From positions 45,920,552 through 45,984,551 of the forward strand of contig OX419756.1 in the NCBI GenBank assembly GCA_948567375.1: a DNA stretch of 64,000 bases, in the 5' to 3' direction. The position numbers and the translations under genes are program-made. The notes under the pieces were generated by a model, which was given only the letters and a program-made list of their open reading frames with translations, did no database searches and was not told the DNA's origin. Position 1 is the stretch's first letter. Every line of letters starts with the position of its first letter. This document shows, piece by piece, positions 42,179-53,560 of the stretch. Origin of the DNA: Lunularia cruciata. Lineage: Eukaryota > Streptophyta > Marchantiopsida > Lunulariales > Lunulariaceae.

Positions 42179-45100
42179 ACGTTTTGGTTCTCAGTGGATT
42201 CTCCCTAGTTAGGAAAATAACCATGTACATTTTTCAATTTCAGTGCAATATGTTAGGCAGTAACTTGTCAATTCAATGGGAGGGAGAGCTGAAGTTTTTT
42301 GAAGTTGAGAAACTAATCAATTGAGATTCTTGGCCCTAACCATACAGATAGTCCATAATTTTGACTCAGCGCGAGGCTAAGAAATCAAGAGTGAGACACT
42401 TTGACAAATGCTACACAAGACATGGAGTGCCGGCTATAGCTTTCGATGAAGACAAGATGACAACGGGTGGACAGTTTCGGTGGACAGCAATTGGGGAATA
42501 TTTCAGAATTTCACCTTTCATTGAACTGTAAGAGAGACATCAGTCTGGGCTGTGGATTTGGGCCTGTTCTCCACCTCAAAAATTTGAAAGCGGTAGGTAC
42601 AGCTTTAAACGCTGAAGTTGCAATACGAGGACTCAAAACATCCTTGTAACTTGACGTCTAGATTCATGAGGTGGTAAGGAACTCAGCCTCCAATAGAGAT
42701 ATATGTGGAAGGAAGTTTCAAAAGAAAACCTTCCCGTTGTTCAAGAAAAATGAACCACAAATATAGCTATAAGAGATTCCATTGTCAAAGAGAAACACCA
42801 GGACCTATTGAGGTGATTTGAGTGTTTCAAACGGTCATTAAACAAACTCCTGAGTTAATAAAAATCTACAAACAAGCACTTTACATCATGTCAAACGTGC
42901 AAGAGCTATGCACAAATTAATTCTACGACCTTATCCATTTTGGCAAGAAGATAAATCTAGGGATTCTGAACATAGAACAAGCAAGCCAAACTAGGAAATT
43001 CGAGAGCTATGCCAAACACAAAATCCTGACAAAATAAACTCATGCATGAGATCTCTGACTATATCCATGATCTCTTCTCAAATCCCAAATCTGCACATCT
43101 CGGCTCAGAATCTAGTTTGAGACTGAATTTGTTAACTGAGGAAGTTAAATAAACCGATGGTTCCATATACTGCCAACACTTGGGATCGAAAATATATTCA
43201 TCAGAAATGCAAAACACTCATCTGTGCACTGACATGTGGAGAGGAGCGGAGAAGAACCAAGAAACTTTTTCTTCTTTTCAATACAAAAATTGTTGCTAGT
43301 AAAAGATCAGTTGGATGACCTTTGGCCGCGGATGAAAAGATACCATGGAAAGCGTTGGTCCATGCAGATTGCCACCAGGTGTGCTAATTTAGGATAAATA
43401 GGCTTGATGGCGCTCAATTGCACAGCCGCTATCTTGGGACTTACTTTTATTTTGATCTAAAGTGTTATTTTGCATTTACATTCCTTTCCATGCATTGATT
43501 ATTCATTTCTTAACAAGAATCTCTTCATGTCTTTTATCTTTGGATCAATTTTTGATCTTTTCACTAAATTTTCTCTCTTTCAACCATTTGCAAAGTCGTG
43601 TTTGTTGTGCTTTGGGATTCAACCAATATTTTCTAGAGCCTTTCGGACGAAGATTTCTATTGTCTTGAAACAAACTGCTTTTGATTATTTTCAGCTCGGT
43701 ACACTGCGATAAATCTTTTGCAATCTTCTAATTTTTGTCATTGTTATCTTATCCTAGATCTGTCCTTTGCCTCATTGCAAATCGTAGATACTCTTTGGTT
43801 GAGCTCCTCAGAAAACTTATTTATTTAAACTCTATCGATGACCGAATGTTGTGGGTTTCTTGACAACAAAATAACTTTTGACTATTTTCAATCTATAGAA
43901 CATAGATTGGAGCACCGTGATAGATCTAAATGATGTGAAACCGTTCTGTTGCCTGAATCCGATATTGTGGAATTATCTTTATCTTCATCTTAAAAAAATA
44001 ATTGATGCCCTTTACCGTCCTTCGATCATCTGGGTAGGAAAGAGTCCCACAAGAAGTAAATATGCAAGAATAGCTTTGTTTGAGTCCATGCTGCACGTTA
44101 CATATCATCTACTTTTTGCATGTTGCTTTCAGTTATTTTCTGCTAATCCAATCATTTCATTAAAATTATTTATATTTTTTATATACACATATGCAATTTT
44201 AATAGGATTCCTTGTTCTTTGAATGATTTCCATTTGATTTCTATTCCATATATATATATATATATATATATAATTCATATAATTTTATGTTTTTAAATTC
44301 ATTTTTGTACATTGTTTTCTTCTTTTAATTGCCCTCTTTCATTTCTTGAAATCTTTTATAGTCTGTTTCATGGCCACATTCAATTCTAGTCAGCTATAGC
44401 CACTCAATGGCGCTTGTTGTCAAGATCTAATGTGTTCATTTAGGATTAAATAGGCTTTTACCCATCACCGCTTGATGTTGCCTGTATGGAGTAAAATTCC
44501 TTAACCGTCACTCAATTTCTTGGTTGCCATAGGGCAGCGTGGATCATTTTCCATAACTTGTGCTATCTTCCTTGCCTCACTAATCTATGGAAATGAACCA
44601 CCACACCAATGTGAAATTACAAAACCCACCGTTTAGTTTATTGACAAGAGCATTTGCAAACATGGTGAATTGAAGTTTGAATAGTTGAGAATGGCATTTT
44701 TAATCCACCAAAAATTTCAAAATCACCCACCAAAAAACATGGAAACTCTCTCAAGATGCTACATCATTTCTTCTGGCAATCATTTATTTCAACATGGTAA
44801 TCCTAAACATCCATAATATAGCATCTGATTTTTATAAATAAATGCAACTTGTACCAAATATCCCATAACACAATTTACATGACCTTCACTTATTAGCACC
44901 TCATTTCCCTACAGAGTTCACTAAAATTAATTCCAAAGTTTTTTTTTTTATCCCCCTAGACATCCGTCAAAACTATTTCTGAAAACCCCCCAATGTAGCA
45001 TTGCTTCTAGGCTTCCTTCAATGGAGTATTAAATAGTAGCTTTAGTAGAGGAAAAAACTAGCAATAGAGAGCTGTGTTGTAGAAGATGCACAAAGTTAAA

Positions 45101-45599
45101 AGGAATATATTTTATGAGTTGTATAGAGATGGAAAGTGAAATGAAAAAATCAGAACTATCATAGCTGAACTGACCAGATATACTATTCACATAAAGTCAA
45201 AAAGGTGTACTAACAAATTCTACGTAATATTTGAATTTTATTGCACTTGATCATATCTTTATTATATCCAAGTACGTTTTTTTATCAGCTTGCCTCTCAT
45301 TTAGATCAATTGGAAGTTAAAACAGAGTGTATCAAATTTGTGAAACAAGCAAAAAAAAAGACAGAAGGAGTTTGTACTTCTTCTTTTTCCCCCCTACTCT
45401 TGTTTTGTTCTCTTACTCTTTCTTGCTTATTTCTCTACATTTTGTCCTTAATTGTTCACAACTTTGATTCTTAACAATCTTATGATGAATGCTTGATGAT
45501 TGCATGAGTGGTTTTCTGTATATTTCTTTTTTATATTTTTTGGATCAAGAGTTGTAGGGACTAATCAAAACCTGAATCATTAGCAAATTCTACTCACTC
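42179..45599. other. AT-rich intergenic stretch
   Basis: No coding family recognised. The 101-codon frame at 43917-44222 is hydrophobic and lies in AT-rich DNA; I treat it as chance. A poly-T run (44939-44949) and a long TA microsatellite (44249-44272) are the only obvious features. Confidence 0.4.
44249..44272. repeat. (TA)n microsatellite
   Basis: About twelve uninterrupted TA units. Confidence 0.9.
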
Positions 45600-45712
45600 A
45601 TTTTGTCTATTCATTACCTTGATGTTTTATTTGACGTTTTGTTTGCATCACCTCATTTTGGTCTGTTCATTACCTTCATGTTTTGTTTGATGTTTTGTTT
45701 GCATCACCTCAA
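45600..45712. repeat. 56-bp tandem duplication
   Basis: Two copies beginning TTTTGTCTATTCATTACC and TTTTGGTCTGTTCATTACC, both ending GTTTGCATCACCTCA. High similarity with a few substitutions. Confidence 0.75.
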
Positions 45713-45820
45713 TGTCGGATGGACTTCGCTTCCATTATGTTAGAATTGCTTTGAAGTCAATGTTGAGCACTTACACAGATTGAGGGTTCGGTGGAAAGAT
45801 GATTCATCTAGTTAAGCGTT

Positions 45821-46020
45821 AGAATTGCCCTGTGAGGTAATTCTAGCCCTTGGTAACACATTGCCTTACGAGGAATATTTCTACTAGTTTTAGTTTAGTT
45901 CTAGAATTGCACTCCAAAGCAGTTCTAGCCTTTAGAAAAAAAATGCCTCACAATAGTTCATTCAGCATATAGGATAATTGCAACACTCAAAAAAAGAATC
46001 ACCTTACAAAGGGTGATTCT
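45821..46020. repeat. Three related hairpins in a row
   Basis: Hairpin 1: AGAATTGCC (45821-45829) with GGTAATTCT (45836-45844). Hairpin 2: CTAGAATTGC (45901-45910) with GCAGTTCTAG (45919-45928). Hairpin 3: AGAATCACC (45995-46003) with GGTGATTCT (46012-46020). Each has a 6-8 base loop, and each is followed by AGCC(C)TT and later a TGCCT-like word. The stems differ in sequence but stay paired (Watson-Crick or G-U). Confidence 0.6.
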
Positions 46021-48529
46021 AGCCTTGAAAAAAGGCAATTCAACAAGTCAGACAATACATTTTGAAGGTGATTGAGCAAATCACTAAAGATTCCTCCCTT
46101 CCAAAGAAAACATACCTGCTTCAGCCATAAGCAAAACAACAATTCAGCGACACATTCCAAATGTGATTGAAAGAATCACTAAAGACTTTTACCTCCTTTC
46201 CAACAAAAATATACGTATCAACCATGAAAGATTGAAAAAACTCCTAAGCTACTGTGCTATTTTATTTCTCCTTTTTTATTCACTTTCTTCACTCTTCTCC
46301 TCATCTTCTTCTTTTCCTTTCTTCATCTCTAAAATTTCATTCAAGATTGATTGAAATTAAAGAAACCCTTTGTATTCTATTTCTTAAATCTTGTCTTACC
46401 ATTCTAAATCATTGAGGATATCTACATAGTCTACATTTTTTCTCTATAAAAATATCTACATCATCTTCTTTCTCTGCATTCTCTCTTATTCTTCAATTGG
46501 GTAAAAAAGATTTTGAGAGTAAACTACCTCAAATTGAAATTCCAATACAATAAAAATTAGTTACACTTGCCATTGCAACAAAAATATTGAGATGTTGTCT
46601 TTTTACATCTCCTTTAGAAATATGGTAAAAAGAAACTAAATGACCTTGAACTTTGTAACTTATGTCACCTAGCAAGTATGATGATGATGCTCAAATAAAT
46701 GAATTTTAGTTTGTGAAGACATATGAGGCCATAGAAGAGTTTTGAAGACATATATCATGAAACTACAAATTTATCTTGTAAAAGAACTAGAGAACTTTCT
46801 TCTTATTACAATGAGCTACTTGCTCATTCAAGAAGTGATTGAATTTGCATCAAAAAATAGAGGCTAAGAAAAATAAGTAGATTGCAATCAATGAGACCAA
46901 AGGCATCAAGGAGAATCCTTTGGCAACAAATGTTCCAGATATCAACCTCCTCTCTTCAGCGTCTAGCACTAAACTTCATGGTCAAGTCTGCTTTCAATCA
47001 GGGTTAGTACTTGTTTTCTTTGAACATGTTTAAAACCCATCAAAACTCCACAAACAAGAAAAGACTGTGATATAGATACTTCAGTCTCCTTGTTGATAAG
47101 AAATTTTAGCACTGCATAGTTTACTTGGAAGTCAAGCTCTATTCTTGCATAGAAGACAAAATTTCTGCCTAGAGATAATACTAGAGTTTGCTTGTGGTAT
47201 AGATCATTCCTACTTATTCTCTTTGGGTAGTGAAGGAATTCTTTTTCTATTGATCTGGATTGTTTCTTGTTTTTGTAATCAGATGATCTTTCTACTCCTC
47301 ATCCCATTGAGATAAAATTGCTCCACTTGGTTTGTTGGAACCACATATACACATTGGGAGCTTTTGGACTTGATTTGGACTAGTTGAGATAGGTGCTATG
47401 ACAAAGTACTTTTTGAGTGCATTTTATGTAAATTTACATTCCAATGTCCATTGATACTTGGTAAGCATTTGAAGGAGAATTGCTAATAGTTTTGCACTTC
47501 TTTTTAACAATGCAAATATTCTACATATCCTAAGAAACTTGTCAGTTTTAGGATGCTGTTAGGTATCTTTGACCATCATGGTTATTGTTGATTTTGTCAA
47601 GATTGAAATTCAATCATTCCGTGGACATTACAAGTCCTACAAGTCTTACAAATGAAAACCAAAATTTTTCTTAATCAAAAGTCTATCAAAATTTATAAAT
47701 TTAAAAAGCCTTTCTTAAGATATAAATATACAGAAAAAACAAGGATTTATTTCTATATGGTTTTTAGATAGGTTCTACATTATAAGGTGAAATTAATTGA
47801 TATTATTAGAAGAAAATACTAAAGTTATTGATGGTCAATTATAATCAATATCAGATAGTTTAACATATGTCAATAGAAAATGAGAGTAATATCAAATAAT
47901 GTACATGATTGATTTTTTGGATAATTCTATATAATATATGAATTTATATGTTCCAATTTCATTAAAAGATGATGTTAAAGTGAATTTGTTTTTGTAAATG
48001 TCGTGTATTATTCTCTTTAGGCCCGTATATTGTTCCTTCACAATATTGCTTTGATTATCTAAATATACTCCTACAGACTTTACATGTATTTTCTCAAATC
48101 AATACATTATGCCTGATACTAATCTCTTCTCTGTTTTTCCTTATTGTTTGCTTTGCTCAAATATTTTCTCAATTCTCTTTCCCTTTGCAGGTTACTGTAG
48201 GTTGTAGAATTGTGTCAAATATTAATGTATCGGAACATATGCATGTGAGTGTGAGTGTTCTCTTTTTCTATTCACAAATTAATGTGGTTTCACCAGTATC
48301 TCGGCAAGTAGATATGAGAGAGAATACACTGTAAATTTTTGTCCAGACTTCTGCTTCATAAAGCTTCATTTCTTGGGAATAGATTGATATTCTTGTGTAT
48401 GGTGAACGATGACTGTTGTGAACGTACTCCTTTAATCGGATGTATCAACTCTTGAGCAACATTTTATAGACATAACATGTTTGTTTACAATTTTATTGCA
48501 AATGGATATAATTTTCAATCTCAATTCCT
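46021..48529. other. AT-rich stretch, no gene seen
   Basis: Short frames only. Nothing recognised. Confidence 0.4.
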
Positions 48530-48721
48530 TTGGAAGATTTTGATCTTGAACAGTGCAACCTTTTTTGTAAACCAAATACGATCGACTTTGACTTCGATCC
48601 GCCTATCTGCACAAAGCTAAGTTGGCTCAAACTAATCCATTTTAGGACTGGTGTGAAGTTTCTGTATGAGGAGTTTCAACATATGAGGAGCGGAAATGAA
48701 TTTTTAACACCCAATACATAA
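48530..48721 (+). CDS. Possible small frame or exon, unrecognised
   Basis: A 63-codon frame with non-repetitive composition (MEDFDLEQCNLFCKPNTIDF, then TKLSWLKLIHFRTGVKFLYE) in otherwise AT-rich DNA. It is not part of any element I recognise. No convincing splice sites or start context decide whether it is a gene. It could be a pseudogene fragment or chance. Confidence 0.2.
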   Translation: MEDFDLEQCNLFCKPNTIDFDFDPPICTKLSWLKLIHFRTGVKFLYEEFQHMRSGNEFLTPNT

Positions 48722-49085
48722 TATTCTGATAGAAATACAGCCGATGTAAATGATTCCAGAGTCCAAAACTTAACATCTTCTGGGATGTCGTTACAAGGAA
48801 GTAAGGAAAATATGTGATTTCATTTGTTTTGTAATTTGCAAGATTTGATTACCTTATTGGATCAAATAAAATGTGAATGCACAATTCAAAGAAATTATTT
48901 TATTTGTTCAAGTTATAGAGTACATTAAATTTTCTAAAACATTTATCCATATAAAATAAATTTTACACTTTCAGAAATATTTATCTGTATAAATAAATTT
49001 ACTCTAAATTTAAATTTTATTCTTTTCTCTAGTTTCTTTCCTTATCTCTTCCAAAAAATTTGGTGTAATTTATATTTCTTAAATC

Positions 49086-49219
49086 GTAAATATCTCCCAA
49101 TGTTCAGAGTCATCACCTCTCGCTTCTCTTACATCTGCCGGCTCTGCTGGCGGTGTTGAAACCCTCCATGTAAATGGTGTCTCAGTGATTGTAACCCATC
49201 CATAAGCCTTGTTACAAAC
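49086..49219 (-). CDS. Possible terminal exon, unrecognised
   Basis: On the minus strand an acceptor-like GCAACGATTGCAG is followed by an open frame to a TAA at about 49086: VCNKAYGWVTITETPFTWRV, then STPPAEPADVREARGDDSEH. It is more GC-rich than its surroundings and protein-like. I find no matching upstream exon, so it could be a pseudogene fragment. Confidence 0.25.
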
Positions 49220-51898
49220 CTGCAATCGTTGCTGTTATTCGAGAGATGAATACAATTGCCTACTACAAGTCTTAGGTTATCACCAATCTAATCATGATTA
49301 GATGAACATCTATGAGATAAGGCGTACTTCTATCAGAGGGCATATTTGGATGTCTGACTGCATACTTAGCACGGGTTTAGACCTGGCTTAATAATAATTA
49401 ATGCTACTTCTCCGATCATCACATGCAGTAGTTGCGACTGGTTGGAAACAATAAGCGCATGTATCTACTTATATATGCTACATTTAAGGTTTCTCTATGA
49501 TATCCACTGAAAGAATACAACTAACATGATGTATCAGATGATGCAAATTGTCTCCTAATCGACATGTAAGACCGAACGAAATGGAGAAGAGTGAATATGA
49601 TCACTCTGGCTATAGGCGCTTTTGTATCAACACTTTCAAAACTGTAGTACTGCTGTACCTCCTGTTCACTGACAGTCTTTGCAATCAACATCGTTAATAT
49701 TCTCCTGGAGGATCTAGGAGCTATTGATTGCTACATAAGCTGCTCAGCATTCTGGAATTCTTCCAATAATGTTCAGACTATAGATCCAATGCTGGTGGCG
49801 GGTACTCGTCGTGTATATTGCGCGATAAAGCTAAACTTCAATTCTATGAGAAAAACTGAAATTCTATAGACGTCCACTTTTTGAAAGGTATTTTCTAGTT
49901 TGCATATTTCCGATGTGTTGTAGGCATCTCCTTTTAGGAATGATGTACGGCCGAATTTTCAGCAAAGAGAAGAATTCCAGATGTAGAGCTCGGTAGCAGT
50001 TTTGCTTCCGCTGATCCTACAAACGAGAGGGAATCCGATAATAAGATATTCTTATGAACAGACTGTACAGATGTACTGAACATGGATCCGGATATATCTA
50101 TTAGTTGTTTTCCTGATCAAAAATTGAGATATTCTCGGTCTGATTTCGACCTCGGATGTGAGTTTGTTACATGACAGAATCCTGTAGCTAACTCGTTTCT
50201 GGATCATGGGATTTCTTTGCAGTGGCAGGGCATTCATGGCGGAACCTGCGCATGCGGCACGCTATTCGACCTCGTACAGTGCTGAGTAGCAGAGTATTAG
50301 GAGTTTCAAATATTCCTGGAAGATCAAAACTCTTGGGCGAAAGCCTGGATTGAGAGGATTTTGATTCGATTACTTGAAGACCAATTATGATACGGAGGCG
50401 GCCATCGCTTGATTCCTATCATGGCATGCTCCCCCGCAAAGAGTGATGAGTAGGATAAGACCCCAAAGAATAATAAAAAGACGATCCGACGATCCTATAC
50501 ATGTTTAATTCCTGTGGTGCGTTTGTGCGCATGCGTATATGTGTCCTATCGATGTCTGTGACCTGTGACAGCTTACATGTATCGGGGCCAGTTGTATTTG
50601 TGCCCAAGCAACTGCAGAGGACAATGGACAGATTGCACTCCTATTTTGGATGAGCCGTTTCAGCTTCTGGTCCGTTCCTTGAATAACTACAAACCTTGTA
50701 GTTTCCGTTGATCGAGTTACACTTGATGTCGGATCTTTTTGACCATGATTGAGCACCACTGAAACGGGTTATGTACATGTGAGCATATCACGTGTACAGT
50801 AAAAGCATCATTCGTTTTGAACGGCATCGAGACCTGTTTAAGTGATGTACGACCATGAGTTATTAACCCGTATCTATTATAAATTTACTGATCTTGGCCT
50901 GAGTCATGGTCCACAAGACATCAACAAAGAAGCTCCATCATCTGTGATTCTTCTTTGGAAAAGATAACGATACTTTACTGCACCGGTTAGGGCGGTATCA
51001 CTTTTAACTGATCCAAGCGAGCAAGGTCATCATGCTCTGGTTCTCGTAATCAAGATGCATCCGGAGGATGATTTAATCTTCGATTCTAGATTCTGTCAGC
51101 ACATTGAGAATGTTTCGGCAACTGTTATCCGTCAGGACTATTCCTGACCATTTGGGAAATGGTTTGAAGTAGTCTAAACTTGTTTCACAGAGCGATAATT
51201 CTCACATGAGAGACTCAAGAGAAAGAAATACCACTGCACGAATTCTATCTGAACCTCTGGGCGGACTGGCCTACCTACCTGGCCAAACTGAATGCTGTCC
51301 CGCGTACGTGAAAGTTAAGAATTAGGAAATGCAAACGCAAGAACATGAAATTCCGTTTTCCCCACATTGAAAACAAGGTATAAGTTCAAAGAACATATGC
51401 AATATAAAGTACAATTCTCTTATCCGTGCTAGTGTATCAGATTTTTCATCGATCACAATCCATTTACACGGACCAAAAGCTAGCCTACCTTTCTCTTGTA
51501 TAAGCTTAGGATCTTTGGAACCGCATTGCGATATCATCTAATATACAAGTGTCAGCCATTGCAAATCCTTCTAAATCATCAAGATCTCGAACTAACTGAA
51601 TACGTGTACGAATTCTAAAACACAGCTCTAGCTTATGCGCGTGCTGATCAACTAATCCAGTAGTCCTCAGACTCCATCCTATTTTGGCTTGACCTTACTC
51701 ATACTCCTGCATCTCTATTTTTGCGCTTAGGACTTCATGGTTTCTTCAACTCCTGATGTGTAGACAGGGAGAGAAACCCAGATCCTGTACCTTGCGCAGA
51801 GAGATATTATATCTGGCTCACCCTATTAACTATAGAGGATCAGGCCAACAAAGATCGAGGAGTATGACATGATTTTCCTTTGACTACAATCCGGATGT
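49220..51898. other. No gene recognised; 3' flank of the LRR gene
   Basis: Mixed composition, no element domains. Short frames at 50052-50759 are unconvincing. The part closest to 51898 should hold the 3'UTR of the minus-strand LRR gene; I see no unambiguous polyadenylation signal. Confidence 0.4.
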
Positions 51899-53080
51899 TT
51901 AATCCTTCAGCAAGTCGACTAATTTGTCATTGCGCTTCATGAAGCGCTCAGCATTGCTTTCCATAGATTTAGTCGGCCATTTGACCTGAATCTCAGCAAC
52001 TAGAAAAGTATTGTTTCGATATGCCCTTATCAACGCATTCGCGCTAGTGTTCGTGTTATCAGAACCGGACGCAGACAGAATTCTGAGACTATGAAGATGG
52101 CCTTCTTCCAATAACGAAGCCATCTCAAGCAGACCTTTCTCTCCCATACCGACACTGTTTAACGAGAGAACCTGCAAGCTGTTCAAATTGTTTGATCTAA
52201 GAGCTCCTGAAAGTGCAATCAGCCCTTCGTCCCCCATTTTGTTAAAAGAAAGATCCAAGGACAGCAGGGAATAGAAGTGTGGTGACAGCAGTGCGCTTGC
52301 AATGGCCCTGGCACCCTCAACTCCTAGTGTGCAACCCCACAGGCAGAGTGACTTCAAGCAGCCTCTCACCATACCTGTTTCCAGTGCTCTCATGATGCTT
52401 ATCACTCCCTTCTCTTCCACAAGACGTTGTAGCATCAAATCCTCCAGAAGTGCAAGCTTTCCGGTTTGAAAAGCAATACCTAGAGCATCTGCGCCCTCGA
52501 GCTTAAAGCCGTCGGATTTAGATCCCAGGTGCAACGATTTCAGCGCCGGGACGTGACCAGATCCTAGAGCACCTGCGACTGCGTATAGTCCAACGTCCCC
52601 AATGTCGTTGGTTTCAAGGTGAAGTGTGTGCAAGCATGACAATTTTCCTGATTCAATGGCATCCGCCAGGAATTTGGCACCGCCTGCACGGAGACCACAA
52701 TTGACCAGTTTCAACACAAAGACTCTTCCCAAATTGCCCTTCTTGATAGCCACTGAAAGCTGTTGCATTTGACTCTCCTCAATCAAAGTATCGGACAGAA
52801 TCACGGTCTCGAGACGGAGAAAAGGACGTTGTTGAAGCGCTCCTGTGAGAGCCCCAAAATTTGGAAGGGCTGTACTGTTGGGGAATGATGAAAGCCCAGA
52901 TTTGCTAGGAGAGTCCATACGCAGCAAGTAACGTGTCAGATGAAGCTCAGTCGCTCGGTCCAGCTCTTGTACAATTCTCATTTCATCTTCCTTCAGTGAT
53001 TCAGGGGTCAATTTTTCCAGAATCCCCAAAATCACCGCGCTCGGTGAAGACCTCGGAGACATGTTGGATATCATTGCCAT
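51899..53080 (-). CDS. Leucine-rich-repeat protein of the ribonuclease-inhibitor type, 393 residues
   Basis: An intact frame of 394 codons to TAA at 51899. I start it at the ATG at 53080 (MAMISNM...) because the longer frame (ATG 53134) crosses a good splice acceptor (TGTCTATGCAG, exon from 53115). A donor CG|GTGAGT at 53444 makes a 329-bp 5'UTR intron. The protein begins with a helical part (ILEKLTPESLKEDEMRIVQE), then about eight repeats of 26-30 residues with the RI-type pattern, e.g. LHTLHLETNDIGDVGLYAVA and LLSLDLSFNKMGDEGLIALS. No signal peptide, membrane segment, NB-ARC or kinase domain, so it is likely an intracellular protein-binding scaffold. No element neighbours interrupt it. Confidence 0.8.
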   Translation of the reverse strand: MAMISNMSPRSSPSAVILGILEKLTPESLKEDEMRIVQELDRATELHLTRYLLRMDSPSKSGLSSFPNSTALPNFGALTGALQQRPFLRLETVILSDTLIEESQMQQLSVAIKKGNLGRVFVLKLVNCGLRAGGAKFLADAIESGKLSCLHTLHLETNDIGDVGLYAVAGALGSGHVPALKSLHLGSKSDGFKLEGADALGIAFQTGKLALLEDLMLQRLVEEKGVISIMRALETGMVRGCLKSLCLWGCTLGVEGARAIASALLSPHFYSLLSLDLSFNKMGDEGLIALSGALRSNNLNSLQVLSLNSVGMGEKGLLEMASLLEEGHLHSLRILSASGSDNTNTSANALIRAYRNNTFLVAEIQVKWPTKSMESNAERFMKRNDKLVDLLKD

Positions 53081-53560
53081 TGCAGGGAGAGGATCAAAAA
53101 CTCCAGAGAATGAACCTGCATAGACAAATGACAATCAACGATAAGAGGAACGCAGGACAGATTATTAAACTAAACTTATAAACTGATGAAACTTGATTGA
53201 GAATTTTCTGTATCATATACTCGCATACACTGCAAACTTCCCAAGTATTCCCGATTCATTAGGAAGCAAGCGGAATGCTGCTTGATATGAAGCATAATGA
53301 ATGGCTCTTTATATTGCAATATGTATGTGTTCGATGATGCGAATTAAAACTGAGAATAAAAATGTCTGTTATTTCAAACTCCATTGAGAGAGGATCCAAG
53401 GGCTTGTGATTGAGATTTGTTGGTAACGAGGAAACTACACTCACCGTATGGATGAATCTGCTCAAGAAGGAACTGGGATAAAACAAGAGGGATGGACTCA
53501 AGAACCGAATGAGCTTCGCCCTAATTTTCACACGAAATCGAGAGAATGAAAGGGCTAGCT
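53081..53560 (-). other. 5'UTR and intron of the LRR gene
   Basis: 5'UTR in the coding exon is 53081-53115, the intron 53116-53444 (GTGAGT...TATGCAG), and the upstream 5'UTR exon starts at 53445 and probably begins near 53540-53600. The ORF at 53259-53531 on this strand is in the intron and UTR and is not expected to be coding. Confidence 0.6.

Noticed and set aside
43917-44222. 101-codon plus frame as a membrane protein gene
   Set aside because: Hydrophobic content comes from T-rich DNA. No start context, no homologue that I recognise, and AT-rich flanks.
38988-46020. CRISPR-like spaced repeats
   Set aside because: The repeats are tandem duplications or hairpins without constant spacers, and the DNA is eukaryotic.
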